A stretch of 6,314 nt of DNA from Paracoccaceae bacterium (lineage in GTDB: Bacteria; Pseudomonadota; Alphaproteobacteria; Rhodobacterales; Rhodobacteraceae): assembly GCA_030625695.1 (NCBI GenBank), contig DAOUQK010000226.1:1-6314 (forward strand), given 5' to 3'. Both the position numbers and the translations under genes were made by a program. This document shows positions 1-5,407 of this stretch, piece after piece (within the stretch, counting starts at the first letter, position 1; the number at the start of each line of letters is the position of its first letter). Below the pieces are notes generated by a model. It saw only the letters and a program-made list of their open reading frames with translations, was not told where the DNA came from and made no database searches.

Positions 1-354
1 GGGTTAAAGGAAACCCGCAGGATCGACCATGAGGGCGGGCGGTTTACCCTTCTTTTCATGGCCCCTCCGGGTCAAGAGGACTGCCCGGTTGAACTGACGT
101 ATAACTGGGACGGCGATGATGATCTGCCGTCTGACAGTCGCCATTTTGGCCATCTGGCCTATTCGGTTGGCGATATTTACGCCACGTGCCAGCATCTGAT
201 GGACAATGGTGTGACCATCAACCGCGCACCGCGCGAGGGGCGCATGGCGTTTGTGCGATCACCCGACAATATTTCGGTGGAACTGCTGCAAGAGGGCGAG
301 GCGCTGGAACCGGCGGAACCCTGGATCAGTATGAAACCGGTCGGGCATTGGTAA
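1..354 (+). CDS. gloA: Lactoylglutathione lyase (glyoxalase I), 5' truncated by window edge
   Basis: Glyoxalase I isomerises the hemithioacetal of methylglyoxal and glutathione to S-lactoylglutathione in the cytoplasm, detoxifying methylglyoxal. The reading frame is open from base 1, beginning with residues GLKETRRIDHEGGRF, so the start lies outside the window; 117 residues are visible and about 25 N-terminal residues are probably missing. Metal ligands expected from the E. coli enzyme are recognisable: the Glu in VELTYNW (fragment residue 31), the His in HFGHLAY (residue 51) and the Glu in SPDNISVELLQ (residue 94). The N-terminal His ligand is off the edge. An internal ATG at 58 could be mistaken for the start, but the family sequence continues upstream of it. 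The stop overlaps the ATG of the next gene (TAATG), which suggests co-transcription with the two DUF1194 genes. Family assignment is firm; the metal preference cannot be told. Confidence 0.93.
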   Translation, partial: GLKETRRIDHEGGRFTLLFMAPPGQEDCPVELTYNWDGDDDLPSDSRHFGHLAYSVGDIYATCQHLMDNGVTINRAPREGRMAFVRSPDNISVELLQEGEALEPAEPWISMKPVGHW

Positions 355-1061
355 TGAAACTGTGGTTTGCGGCACTGGTGGCGGTTTGGGCCGCGCCGGT
401 GACCGCAGAATGCCGGTTGGCATTGGCGCTGGCACTGGACGTGTCGTCATCGGTGGACCAGACCGAAGATGGGTTGCAACGGCGCGGGCTGGCCGCGGCC
501 CTGATTGCGCCCGAAGTTGAGGCGGCATTTTTTTCGTCTGATCAACCGGTCGCGCTGGCGGTTTATGAATGGAGCGGGCGTTATAACCAACTGATGGTGT
601 TGGATTGGTACGTGATAAAGTCCCCCAACGACCTTTTGAATGCGGCGGCAATTATCGGGCGATCCCGGCGTGGGGCGGATAATTATCCCACGGCGATGGG
701 CTATGCGCTGGGATTTGGGGCCGGGTTGTTGCAACGCGCGCCGACCTGTCTGTTTCATACCATCGACATGGCTGGCGACGGCGAAAACAACGAAGGCTTT
801 CCGCCTCGTACGGCTTATGCCGAATTTCCGTTGGCGGGGGTGACGGTGAACGGGTTGGTAATCAGTACTTCGGAATACGAGGCGGTTGCGGACCTGAGCG
901 GTTATTACCGGACCGAAGTGTTGCACGGTCCCGGCGCGTTTCTGGAATTGGCGCAAGGGTTTGAGGATTATGAACGTGCCATGCGGCGCAAGCTGGAACG
1001 GGAATTGCAGCCCCGGACGATTGGTGCGCTTGTGGAACCGGCCCAGGGGCGGCGCGGGTGA
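354..1061 (+). CDS. Exported DUF1194 protein (vWA-like), first of a tandem pair
   Basis: A 235-residue protein of the DUF1194 family, which has a von Willebrand factor A-like fold and no established function. Residues 1-18 form a signal peptide ending PVTA, so the mature protein should be periplasmic. A metal-ion-dependent adhesion site is visible: D29-x-S31-x-S33 in DVSSS, Thr113 in NYPTAMG and Asp142 in MAGDGENN. Other family landmarks are AVYEWSG (69-75) and a C-terminal GFEDYERAMRRKLERE block. Two cysteines (20 and 132) also occur in the downstream paralogue and could form a disulfide. The start at 354 is chosen because it opens the signal peptide directly and sits in a TAATG junction with gloA; the in-frame ATG at 186 would add 56 residues encoded inside gloA. 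There is no strong Shine-Dalgarno sequence, consistent with translational coupling. Binding of a divalent metal or a protein partner is inferred from the fold only. Confidence 0.88.
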   Translation: MKLWFAALVAVWAAPVTAECRLALALALDVSSSVDQTEDGLQRRGLAAALIAPEVEAAFFSSDQPVALAVYEWSGRYNQLMVLDWYVIKSPNDLLNAAAIIGRSRRGADNYPTAMGYALGFGAGLLQRAPTCLFHTIDMAGDGENNEGFPPRTAYAEFPLAGVTVNGLVISTSEYEAVADLSGYYRTEVLHGPGAFLELAQGFEDYERAMRRKLERELQPRTIGALVEPAQGRRG

Positions 1062-1807
1062 AATTTGCCCTTGTCCTGTCTTTGCTGATCGGGTTCGGCC
1101 CCGCCGGGGTACAAGCGCAGTGCCGTCAGGCCCTGGTGCTGTCGCTGGATGTATCCGGTTCGGTCGATTCGCGCGAATACCGGTTGCAACTCGATGGATT
1201 GGCCAGTGCGCTGATTGATCCCGATGTTCAGAACGCCATTCTGCTCCAACCGGGCCACCCCGTGCATTTGGCGGTGTATGAATGGAGCGGGCCGAAGTAT
1301 CAGCGCCTGTTACTGGGGTGGAGCAAAATCACCAGTCGCGAGACATTGTTCAACGTTTCGTCCCATCTGGCCAATCTGCGTCGTGGTCCAGCCCCGCCGG
1401 GGACGGCTTTGGGGAAATCCATGCAATATGGCGTGAACCTGTTGGCCAACGGCCCGCCTTGCTGGAAACGCACGCTGGACATTTCCGGTGATGGCAAAAG
1501 CAACTTTGGTCCGCATCCCCGTGACATCCGTGCCGGGTTGCCCGCCAGTTCGTCACCAAACGCAGTGACCATCAACGCGCTGGTCATCGGCTCTGACGCG
1601 CCGGTTTTTGGCGACACCCGTCAGGTCGAAATTTCCGAACTTTCGGCCTATTTCAACGCCTGGGTGATTTCTGGCCCTGACGCCTTTGTCGAAACCGCGA
1701 TTGGCTTTGATGATTATCACCAGGCGATGGTCCGCAAGCTTTTGCGCGAATTGGACACGCTTGCGGTTTCATCGTTAGATCCCGGTCCGGCCAGCCCGTT
1801 TCAATAG
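1058..1807 (+). CDS. Exported DUF1194 protein (vWA-like), second of a tandem pair
   Basis: A 249-residue paralogue of the preceding gene. It starts with GTG in a GTGA overlap with the upstream stop, so translation is probably coupled. Residues 1-20 form a signal peptide ending GVQA, predicting a periplasmic product. The MIDAS-type residues are kept: D31-x-S33-x-S35 in DVSGS, Thr116 in PPGTALG and Asp145 in ISGDGKSN. The shared blocks AVYEWSG, VTINALVIGS and GFDDYHQAMVRKLLRE lie at the same relative positions as in the first copy, as do Cys22 and Cys135. The two proteins are clearly diverged rather than a recent duplication, so they probably do different or complementary jobs, for instance as a heteromer. 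Function is unknown. The last 7 bases overlap the end of the convergent MarR gene. Confidence 0.88.
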   Translation: MKFALVLSLLIGFGPAGVQAQCRQALVLSLDVSGSVDSREYRLQLDGLASALIDPDVQNAILLQPGHPVHLAVYEWSGPKYQRLLLGWSKITSRETLFNVSSHLANLRRGPAPPGTALGKSMQYGVNLLANGPPCWKRTLDISGDGKSNFGPHPRDIRAGLPASSSPNAVTINALVIGSDAPVFGDTRQVEISELSAYFNAWVISGPDAFVETAIGFDDYHQAMVRKLLRELDTLAVSSLDPGPASPFQ

Positions 1808-2298
1808 ATATACCTGATCTGGTCGGTCCAATAGCGTTCAACCCGCTTTAGCGAACTGGTGATATCTTCGATCCCTTCCGGCCCAATCACCCCTTTGGAT
1901 TCCAGACCTTCGGCGTGGCGTTCAAACAGCTTGGCCACTACATCGCGGATTTCGCGCCCCTGCTGGGTCAGACGAACCCGTACAGACCGGCGGTCAATCT
2001 CGCACCGTTGGTGGTGCATATAGCCCATCTCAACCAGCTTTTTCAGATTATAACTGACGTTGGACCCCTGGTAATAGCCACGGCTTTTCAATTCGCCCGC
2101 CGTCACCTCGTTATCGCCAATGTTGAACAACAGCAGCGCCTGCACCGCGTTGATTTCCAACACGCCAACCCGTTCAAATTCATCCTTGACCACATCCAGC
2201 AGCAAACGGTGCAACCGTTCAACCAGTGCCAGTGCCTCAAGATAACCCGCAATGAACCCTTTGTGGTTCACCCTGGCCAATTGCATTTCCATACTCAT
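1801..2298 (-). CDS. MarR-family transcriptional regulator, LdtR-like
   Basis: A 165-residue cytoplasmic DNA-binding protein. A long N-terminal helix (about 16-45) is followed by a winged helix-turn-helix: a scaffold helix near 49-60 (EINAVQALLLFNI), a recognition region near 74-93 (GYYQGSNVSYNLKKLVEMGY) and a wing with the typical D-R-R motif (DRRSVRVRLT, 102-111). A C-terminal helix, 146-162, would complete the dimer interface. The recognition-helix region resembles what I remember of alphaproteobacterial LdtR, a MarR protein linked to cell-wall and stress genes, but I cannot confirm orthology. The ATG at 2298 is preferred over the one at 2355 because a GGAG lies 6 bases upstream of it and the extra 19 residues do not look like the family. 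The gene ends 7 bases inside the convergent DUF1194 gene. Confidence 0.92.
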   Translation of the reverse strand: MSMEMQLARVNHKGFIAGYLEALALVERLHRLLLDVVKDEFERVGVLEINAVQALLLFNIGDNEVTAGELKSRGYYQGSNVSYNLKKLVEMGYMHHQRCEIDRRSVRVRLTQQGREIRDVVAKLFERHAEGLESKGVIGPEGIEDITSSLKRVERYWTDQIRYIY

Positions 2299-2312
2299 CC
2301 GGTTCTCCGACT
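2286..2312 (-). promoter_or_regulatory. Ribosome binding site and clustered ATGs deciding the MarR start
   Basis: Reading the minus strand, a CGGAGAA stretch precedes the ATG at 2298 with GGAG 6 bases away. Two more in-frame ATGs follow at 2292 and 2286 (M-S-M-E-M). The first of the three has the best spacing and is the annotated start. Confidence 0.6.
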
Positions 2313-2352
2313 CGATTTGCCTCGGGTCGGACAATGCCCCCAAAATCCCCAA

Positions 2353-2386
2353 CAATCGGTTAAACCAAATTGTTAATTATTTTGAA
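2353..2386 (-). promoter_or_regulatory. Candidate MarR-gene promoter with embedded operator palindrome
   Basis: On the minus strand a TTCAAA (2386-2381) and a TTTAAC (2364-2359) are 16 bases apart and resemble weak -35 and -10 boxes, each matching 4 of 6 consensus bases. The -10-like box lies within GGTTTAACC, a palindrome with 4-base arms around one T. This is in turn flanked by CAAT and ATTG at 2372-2353. A small AT-rich palindrome overlapping the -10 is the usual place for MarR autorepression. The -35 falls in the 3' end of sdhE, so the MarR gene could be expressed independently of the upstream pair. This is pattern reading only; no binding data support it. Confidence 0.35.
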
Positions 2387-2639
2387 GCGCCTGCGAGATA
2401 TGGTTAATCAAACTCTGAAACCGGGCCGGAGGGGCGGTTTGTCCGGTAACCCATTGATATAAATCATGATCATTTTCATTCAAAAGCGCATCATATTGGT
2501 TGATCGTGGCGTCATTCATGCCCGCCAGTTCAGCGTCGGCAAAGGCCGTCAGGATCAGGTCCATTTCCTTGATCCCGCGCCGCATAGAACGCATTTTCAA
2601 CCGTTTGATCCGGTGTTCTGGCGATTCGGGCGTGCTCAC
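2373..2639 (-). CDS. sdhE: Succinate dehydrogenase assembly factor SdhE (SDHAF2/DUF339 family)
   Basis: An 88-residue cytoplasmic protein that promotes covalent attachment of FAD to the flavoprotein subunit of succinate dehydrogenase (and fumarate reductase in some bacteria). The signature R-G-x-x-E is present as R21-G22-I-K-E25 in MRRGIKEMD, and the second conserved block, LLNENDHDLYQWVTG, lies at 52-66. The length fits the family, which is usually 80-100 residues. The start is the GTG at 2639, within a GTGA overlap with the XRE gene stop. The open frame extends upstream to 2816, but that part is out-of-frame XRE coding sequence and gives an arginine-rich stretch unlike SdhE. No succinate dehydrogenase genes are in the window. 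Confidence 0.92.
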   Translation of the reverse strand: MSTPESPEHRIKRLKMRSMRRGIKEMDLILTAFADAELAGMNDATINQYDALLNENDHDLYQWVTGQTAPPARFQSLINHISQALQNN

Positions 2640-3031
2640 ACCCCCCCTTGCTCCAGCATCTGACGCAGCTTTTTTTCCAACCTTGCGGCGCGTTCGGTGT
2701 TGGCGCGCATTGACGACCGTATTTCGTGCAATTCGGCCAGAATGCCAGTGAAATCGGCCGTATGCGTGTCCTCGGCCGGGGCGGTTAGCCCGTCGCCTTC
2801 GCCGGTCAGCAGCCACATGATCGAGACGTTCAACAACCCGGCCATCATCGACAATTTATTGGCGCGCGGTTCGGACAGGTCCTGTTCCCAGCCCATCAGG
2901 GTGTTTTTCTTGACGCCAAGGCGGCGCGACAGTTGCGCCTGAGTCATACCGGCCCCCTCGCGCGACGCCGCGACCCGGTCGCCGAAAGTAGCCGTGTCGG
3001 GGCCGTACCAGTCTGTGGAAGCTTGCGACAT
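2636..3031 (-). CDS. XRE-family helix-turn-helix regulator with C-terminal coiled coil
   Basis: A 131-residue protein with a Cro/C1-type helix-turn-helix at about 16-76: FGDRVAASREGAGMTQAQLSRRLGV, then KKNTLMGWEQ, then a helix ending in SIMWLLTGEG. A short linker rich in Ala, Glu and Asp leads to a heptad-like helix at 95-127 (ILAELHEIRSSMRANTERAARLEKKL) that may be a dimerising coiled coil. It is probably a transcriptional regulator; its targets are unknown. It is followed by sdhE with a 4-base overlap, so the two are co-expressed. The ATG at 3031 has an AAGG 8 bases upstream. It is divergent from the aminotransferase across a 90-base gap, so it could regulate itself, sdhE or the aminotransferase operon. 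Confidence 0.88.
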   Translation of the reverse strand: MSQASTDWYGPDTATFGDRVAASREGAGMTQAQLSRRLGVKKNTLMGWEQDLSEPRANKLSMMAGLLNVSIMWLLTGEGDGLTAPAEDTHTADFTGILAELHEIRSSMRANTERAARLEKKLRQMLEQGGV

Positions 3032-3060
3032 GAAATGGGCCTTTTTGCGGTTGTTGGTGC

Positions 3061-3089
3061 TTGTAGGTAAATCGGTGGCACCCTATGAC
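3061..3089 (+). promoter_or_regulatory. Weak candidate promoter for the aminotransferase operon
   Basis: TTGTAG (3061-3066) and TATGAC (3084-3089) are spaced by 17 bases in the gap between the divergent XRE and aminotransferase genes. The -10-like box matches 4 of 6 consensus positions and the -35 only 3. On the opposite strand TTGTCA (3091-3086) could serve as a -35 for the XRE gene, but I see no good -10 at the right distance. The gap must hold promoters for both directions unless transcripts read through; these boxes are only guesses. Confidence 0.3.
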
Positions 3090-3121
3090 AATCGCATCCA
3101 ACATACAAACAAGGTCACCCC

Positions 3122-4324
3122 ATGAGTTTCCTGTCCAAGACACTTTCACGCGTAAAACCGTCCCCGACCATCGCCGTTTCCGCCAAAGCCCGCGATCTGA
3201 AAGCCGCCGGGCGCGATGTGATTGGTCTGGGGGCCGGAGAGCCGGATTTTGATACGCCGCAAAATATCAAGGATGCAGCCGTGGCGGCGATTGCGGCCGG
3301 TAAGACGAAATACACCGCCCCTGACGGGATTATTGAACTTAAAGAAGCGATTTGCGCCAAGTTCAAGCGTGATAACGGGTTGGCGTATACCCCGGCACAA
3401 GTGAGCGTGGGCACGGGCGGCAAACAGATCCTGTACAACGCGTTGATGGCGACACTGAATCCCGGCGACGAGGTGGTGATCCCGGCACCTTATTGGGTCA
3501 GCTATCCGGATATGGTGTTGCTGGCGGGTGGCGAACCGGTGATTGCTCAGGCGTCGTTGCAGACGGGATTCAAACTGACGCCGGACCAGTTGGAAGAGGC
3601 GATAACGCCAAAAACCAAATGGTTGATCTTCAATTCACCCTCGAACCCGACCGGGGCAGGGTATTCGCGCGCCGAATTGAAGGCGCTGACCGATGTGCTG
3701 ATGCGTCACCCGCATGTCTGGGTGATGACGGATGATATGTACGAGCATCTGGCCTATGATGATTTCGAATTCTGCACGCCCGCGCAGGTGGAACCGGCAC
3801 TGTATGAGCGCACCCTGACCTGTAACGGTGTGTCCAAGGCCTATGCGATGACCGGCTGGCGGATTGGCTATGCGGCGGGGCCTGAGGTGTTGATCGCAGC
3901 GATGCGCAAGATCCAGTCACAATCAACCTCGAACCCTTGCACGATCAGCCAATGGGCAGCGGTTGAGGCGTTGAACGGCACGCAGGATTTCCTGGCGCCT
4001 AACAATGTTGTTTTCAAGCGTCGTCGCGATCTGGTGGTGTCGATGTTGTCACAAATCCCCGATATGATCTGCCCGGTGCCGGATGGGGCATTCTATGTCT
4101 ACCCGTCGATTGCGGGGATGATTGGCAAAACCAGCCCGGCAGGCACGTTAATCACCGATGACGAAGTGTTTGCCACCGCCCTTTTGGAAGAGGTCGGCGT
4201 GGCCGTGGTATTTGGCGCGGCATTTGGCCTTTCGCCAAATTTCCGCATCAGCTACGCTACGTCCGACGAGGCATTGAAAGAGGCCTGCACGCGCATCCAA
4301 AGGTTTTGCGCCGGATTGCGCTGA
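3122..4324 (+). CDS. aatA: Aspartate aminotransferase, class I PLP-dependent (Ib-type)
   Basis: A 400-residue cytoplasmic enzyme that moves the amino group between aspartate and 2-oxoglutarate using pyridoxal phosphate. The N-terminal block VIGLGAGEPDFDTP and the KYTAPDGI motif are typical of the Ib subgroup found in alphaproteobacteria, Thermus and Bacillus. Active-site features are present in order: GTGGKQ (97-102) for phosphate binding, PAPYWVSY (121-128), Asn175 in SNPTG, Asp204 and Tyr207 in DDMYEHL, the Schiff-base lysine Lys239 in NGVSKAYAMTGWRIGY, and the carboxylate-binding Arg375 in PNFRISYATSD. Length is that expected for the family, with no frameshift. The start has AAGGT 7 bases upstream. 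Some Ib enzymes also transaminate prephenate; the sequence alone does not let me say whether this one does. The next gene follows after 28 bases and is probably in the same operon. Confidence 0.96.
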   Translation: MSFLSKTLSRVKPSPTIAVSAKARDLKAAGRDVIGLGAGEPDFDTPQNIKDAAVAAIAAGKTKYTAPDGIIELKEAICAKFKRDNGLAYTPAQVSVGTGGKQILYNALMATLNPGDEVVIPAPYWVSYPDMVLLAGGEPVIAQASLQTGFKLTPDQLEEAITPKTKWLIFNSPSNPTGAGYSRAELKALTDVLMRHPHVWVMTDDMYEHLAYDDFEFCTPAQVEPALYERTLTCNGVSKAYAMTGWRIGYAAGPEVLIAAMRKIQSQSTSNPCTISQWAAVEALNGTQDFLAPNNVVFKRRRDLVVSMLSQIPDMICPVPDGAFYVYPSIAGMIGKTSPAGTLITDDEVFATALLEEVGVAVVFGAAFGLSPNFRISYATSDEALKEACTRIQRFCAGLR

Positions 4325-4352
4325 ACTGGGTTAAGCTGAGAAGGACGACCCC

Positions 4353-4757
4353 ATGAGCGGCGACCTGCCGGACTATTACTTCCGCGTCCGCGACAACGGG
4401 GCGTTTGTGTTTCGTATCGATACCGAGAACCGCCAGCGACGGATCGAGATGGACCAGATCGCGGTGGTCAACATCCGCAATGGCGAGATCAAGCCGCATG
4501 GCGACCGAACCCTGTCGGACGAGGATCTGGAGACGATCAAGACTTGGATGGTCGAGCGGAGTGACCTGATCGCCAGGCGGGACATGGATGATATACACCG
4601 GGCCGTGGATTATCTGAACACGACGACTCACTGGGTGCAAAGCAAAGCCAGCGAAGAGCAGCTGGAAGAAATTACCGACGATCTGTTACTGGCGATGCAC
4701 GATCTGCGCACGATGCTGGTACGTAAAAAGGCAGATCGGTTGATGAAAGGGCAGTAG
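4353..4757 (+). CDS. Conserved-looking protein of unknown function, 134 residues
   Basis: I do not recognise this as a named family. The N-terminal third (YYFRVRDNGAFVFRIDTENRQRRIEMDQIAVVNI) reads as beta-rich. The rest is helical and highly charged, with a stretch near 85-130 (VQSKASEEQLEEITDDLLLAMHDLRTMLVRKKADRL) that may form a coiled coil. There is no signal peptide, membrane segment or cysteine, so it should be cytoplasmic. An AGAAGGA lies 8 bases ahead of the ATG, which supports the start well. It sits 28 bases after the aminotransferase and is probably co-transcribed. Codon use matches the neighbours, so it is a real gene; function is unknown. Confidence 0.82.
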   Translation: MSGDLPDYYFRVRDNGAFVFRIDTENRQRRIEMDQIAVVNIRNGEIKPHGDRTLSDEDLETIKTWMVERSDLIARRDMDDIHRAVDYLNTTTHWVQSKASEEQLEEITDDLLLAMHDLRTMLVRKKADRLMKGQ

Positions 4758-4880
4758 ATGCCCAAGCCTGACTGGATCAATTCTGTGCAACAGGTGGTGA
4801 CATCAGACATACCACCACCACCGCACCATTCACTAAGGCAAGATTTTACATACGACCCCTTATACCAACCCGCCCAATGA
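4758..4880 (+). CDS. Doubtful 40-codon ORF abutting the upstream stop
   Basis: An ATG follows the TAG of the preceding gene with no gap and opens a 40-residue frame beginning MPKPDWINSVQQVVTSD, then a proline/histidine run (IPPPPHHS). An AAGG 9 bases upstream could act as a ribosome binding site. The last seven codons, including the stop, lie in the repeat that begins at 4861, so the natural C-terminus may have been replaced. It may be a small peptide, a truncated gene, or chance. I recognise no family. Confidence 0.25.
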   Translation: MPKPDWINSVQQVVTSDIPPPPHHSLRQDFTYDPLYQPAQ

Positions 4881-4925
4881 TTGACCGGTCCCTGGCCGGT
4901 AGGGTGGGCAGGACTGCCCACCCTA
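4861..4925. repeat. Hairpin repeat, copy 1
   Basis: The unit begins TATACCAACCCGCCCAA and ends in a perfect inverted repeat: TAGGGTGGGCA (4900-4910), loop GGAC, TGCCCACCCTA (4915-4925). A smaller ACCGG/CCGGT pairing (4884-4888 with 4896-4900) lies within the unit. It is about 72% identical, without gaps over 50 bases, to copy 2, located 105 bases downstream. The TAGGGTGGG / CCCACCCTA arms are of a kind dispersed in intergenic regions of many proteobacteria. No T-run follows, so it is not a classical terminator, though a stable stem after the 4353-4757 gene could stop transcription or protect mRNA. Confidence 0.75.
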
Positions 4926-4958
4926 TGCCTGACGATAACGATGCGATGTTTGCGCCCC

Positions 4959-5028
4959 TTGGTAGTATACCAATCCGCCCAAAGACCGACCTGTCATTGT
5001 TGCGTAGGATGGGTTTTCAACCCATCAT
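4959..5028. repeat. Hairpin repeat, copy 2, with a short palindrome at its left end
   Basis: TATACCAATCCGCCCAA starts at 4966 and aligns with copy 1 for 50 bases. The hairpin arms are GATGGGTT (5008-5015) and AACCCATC (5019-5026) with loop TTC. Three arm positions that differ from copy 1 are changed on both sides so that pairing is kept. At the left end TTGGTA (4959-4964) and TACCAA (4968-4973) form a further inverted repeat not present in copy 1. Confidence 0.72.
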
Positions 5029-5057
5029 CCCTTTGACTTTGCCGGGCGGGACGGGGC

Positions 5058-5080
5058 GGTGGGGTGGAACCCCACCCTAC
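5058..5080. repeat. Related third hairpin (partial repeat)
   Basis: GGTGGGGT (5058-5065), loop GGA, ACCCCACC (5069-5076), followed by CTAC. The right side matches the CCCACCCTA arm type of copy 1, while the left flank lacks the TATACCAA part. It looks like an eroded or half copy, in the opposite orientation or independently acquired. Confidence 0.6.
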
Positions 5081-5095
5081 GGATGGCTGCATGTG

Positions 5096-5188
5096 TCAGT
5101 GTCCGGGCGTTCTGGTATCATATGGAATATACCCGGTCTTCTTGGCAAGGCGTTCGGCTTCGTTCTCGTCCGCGTGTAACTGAATAGC
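5096..5188 (-). pseudogene. Possible minus-strand coding relic (C-terminal fragment)
   Basis: On the minus strand, a frame running from 5188 to a TGA at 5098-5096 reads IQLHADENEAERLAKKTGY followed by IPYDTRTPGH. Within it, codons such as CAC GCG GAC GAG AAC and GCC AAG AAG ACC GGG show third-position G/C like the real genes here, whereas the overlapping frames do not. A TGA at 5191-5189 closes it upstream and there is no start codon. It may be the tail of a decayed or displaced gene. I recognise no family, and 30 codons is short enough for chance. Confidence 0.22.
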
Positions 5189-5407
5189 TCAGCACCCGGG
5201 ATTTGCGCAGGTTTATACATTCCATGGCAATCTCAGGCTGGTTCCAATTGGTTTGACAGCACCCGCTGATCGGAGCTTCGGACGCTCTTTTGATCACAAT
5301 GATGTCGGCGGTCCTTCCGCTTTCGCGCTATCTTCGATATGTGGAACCGTGTGCCGGATTGCGGTGCCAGCGGTGCGTCGCAGGCTATCATGTTCGGCGT
5401 TGTGTAA

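Noticed and set aside
186..353. N-terminal extension of the first DUF1194 gene from an ATG at 186
   Set aside because: It is out-of-frame gloA sequence, and a signal peptide begins exactly at the ATG at 354.
2299..2355. Longer MarR start at 2355
   Set aside because: The ATG at 2298 has a good Shine-Dalgarno sequence, and the extra residues would lie in the probable promoter/leader.
2640..2816. N-terminal extension of sdhE to 2816
   Set aside because: The extra 59 residues are arginine-rich shadow of the XRE gene and unlike any SdhE; the GTG at 2639 with the GTGA overlap gives the normal length.
4628..4921. 97-residue minus-strand ORF
   Set aside because: It is antisense to the 134-residue gene and the repeat, rich in Ser and Cys, with no family resemblance.
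4900..5080. Intrinsic terminators or a CRISPR array
   Set aside because: The hairpins lack following T-runs, and there are only two diverged units with no regular spacers, so neither call is supported.
4877..5179. 100-residue plus-strand ORF in the gene-poor interval
   Set aside because: It is a translation of the hairpin repeats (GRVGRTAHP, RRMGFQP, GRWGGTPP), with no ribosome binding site.
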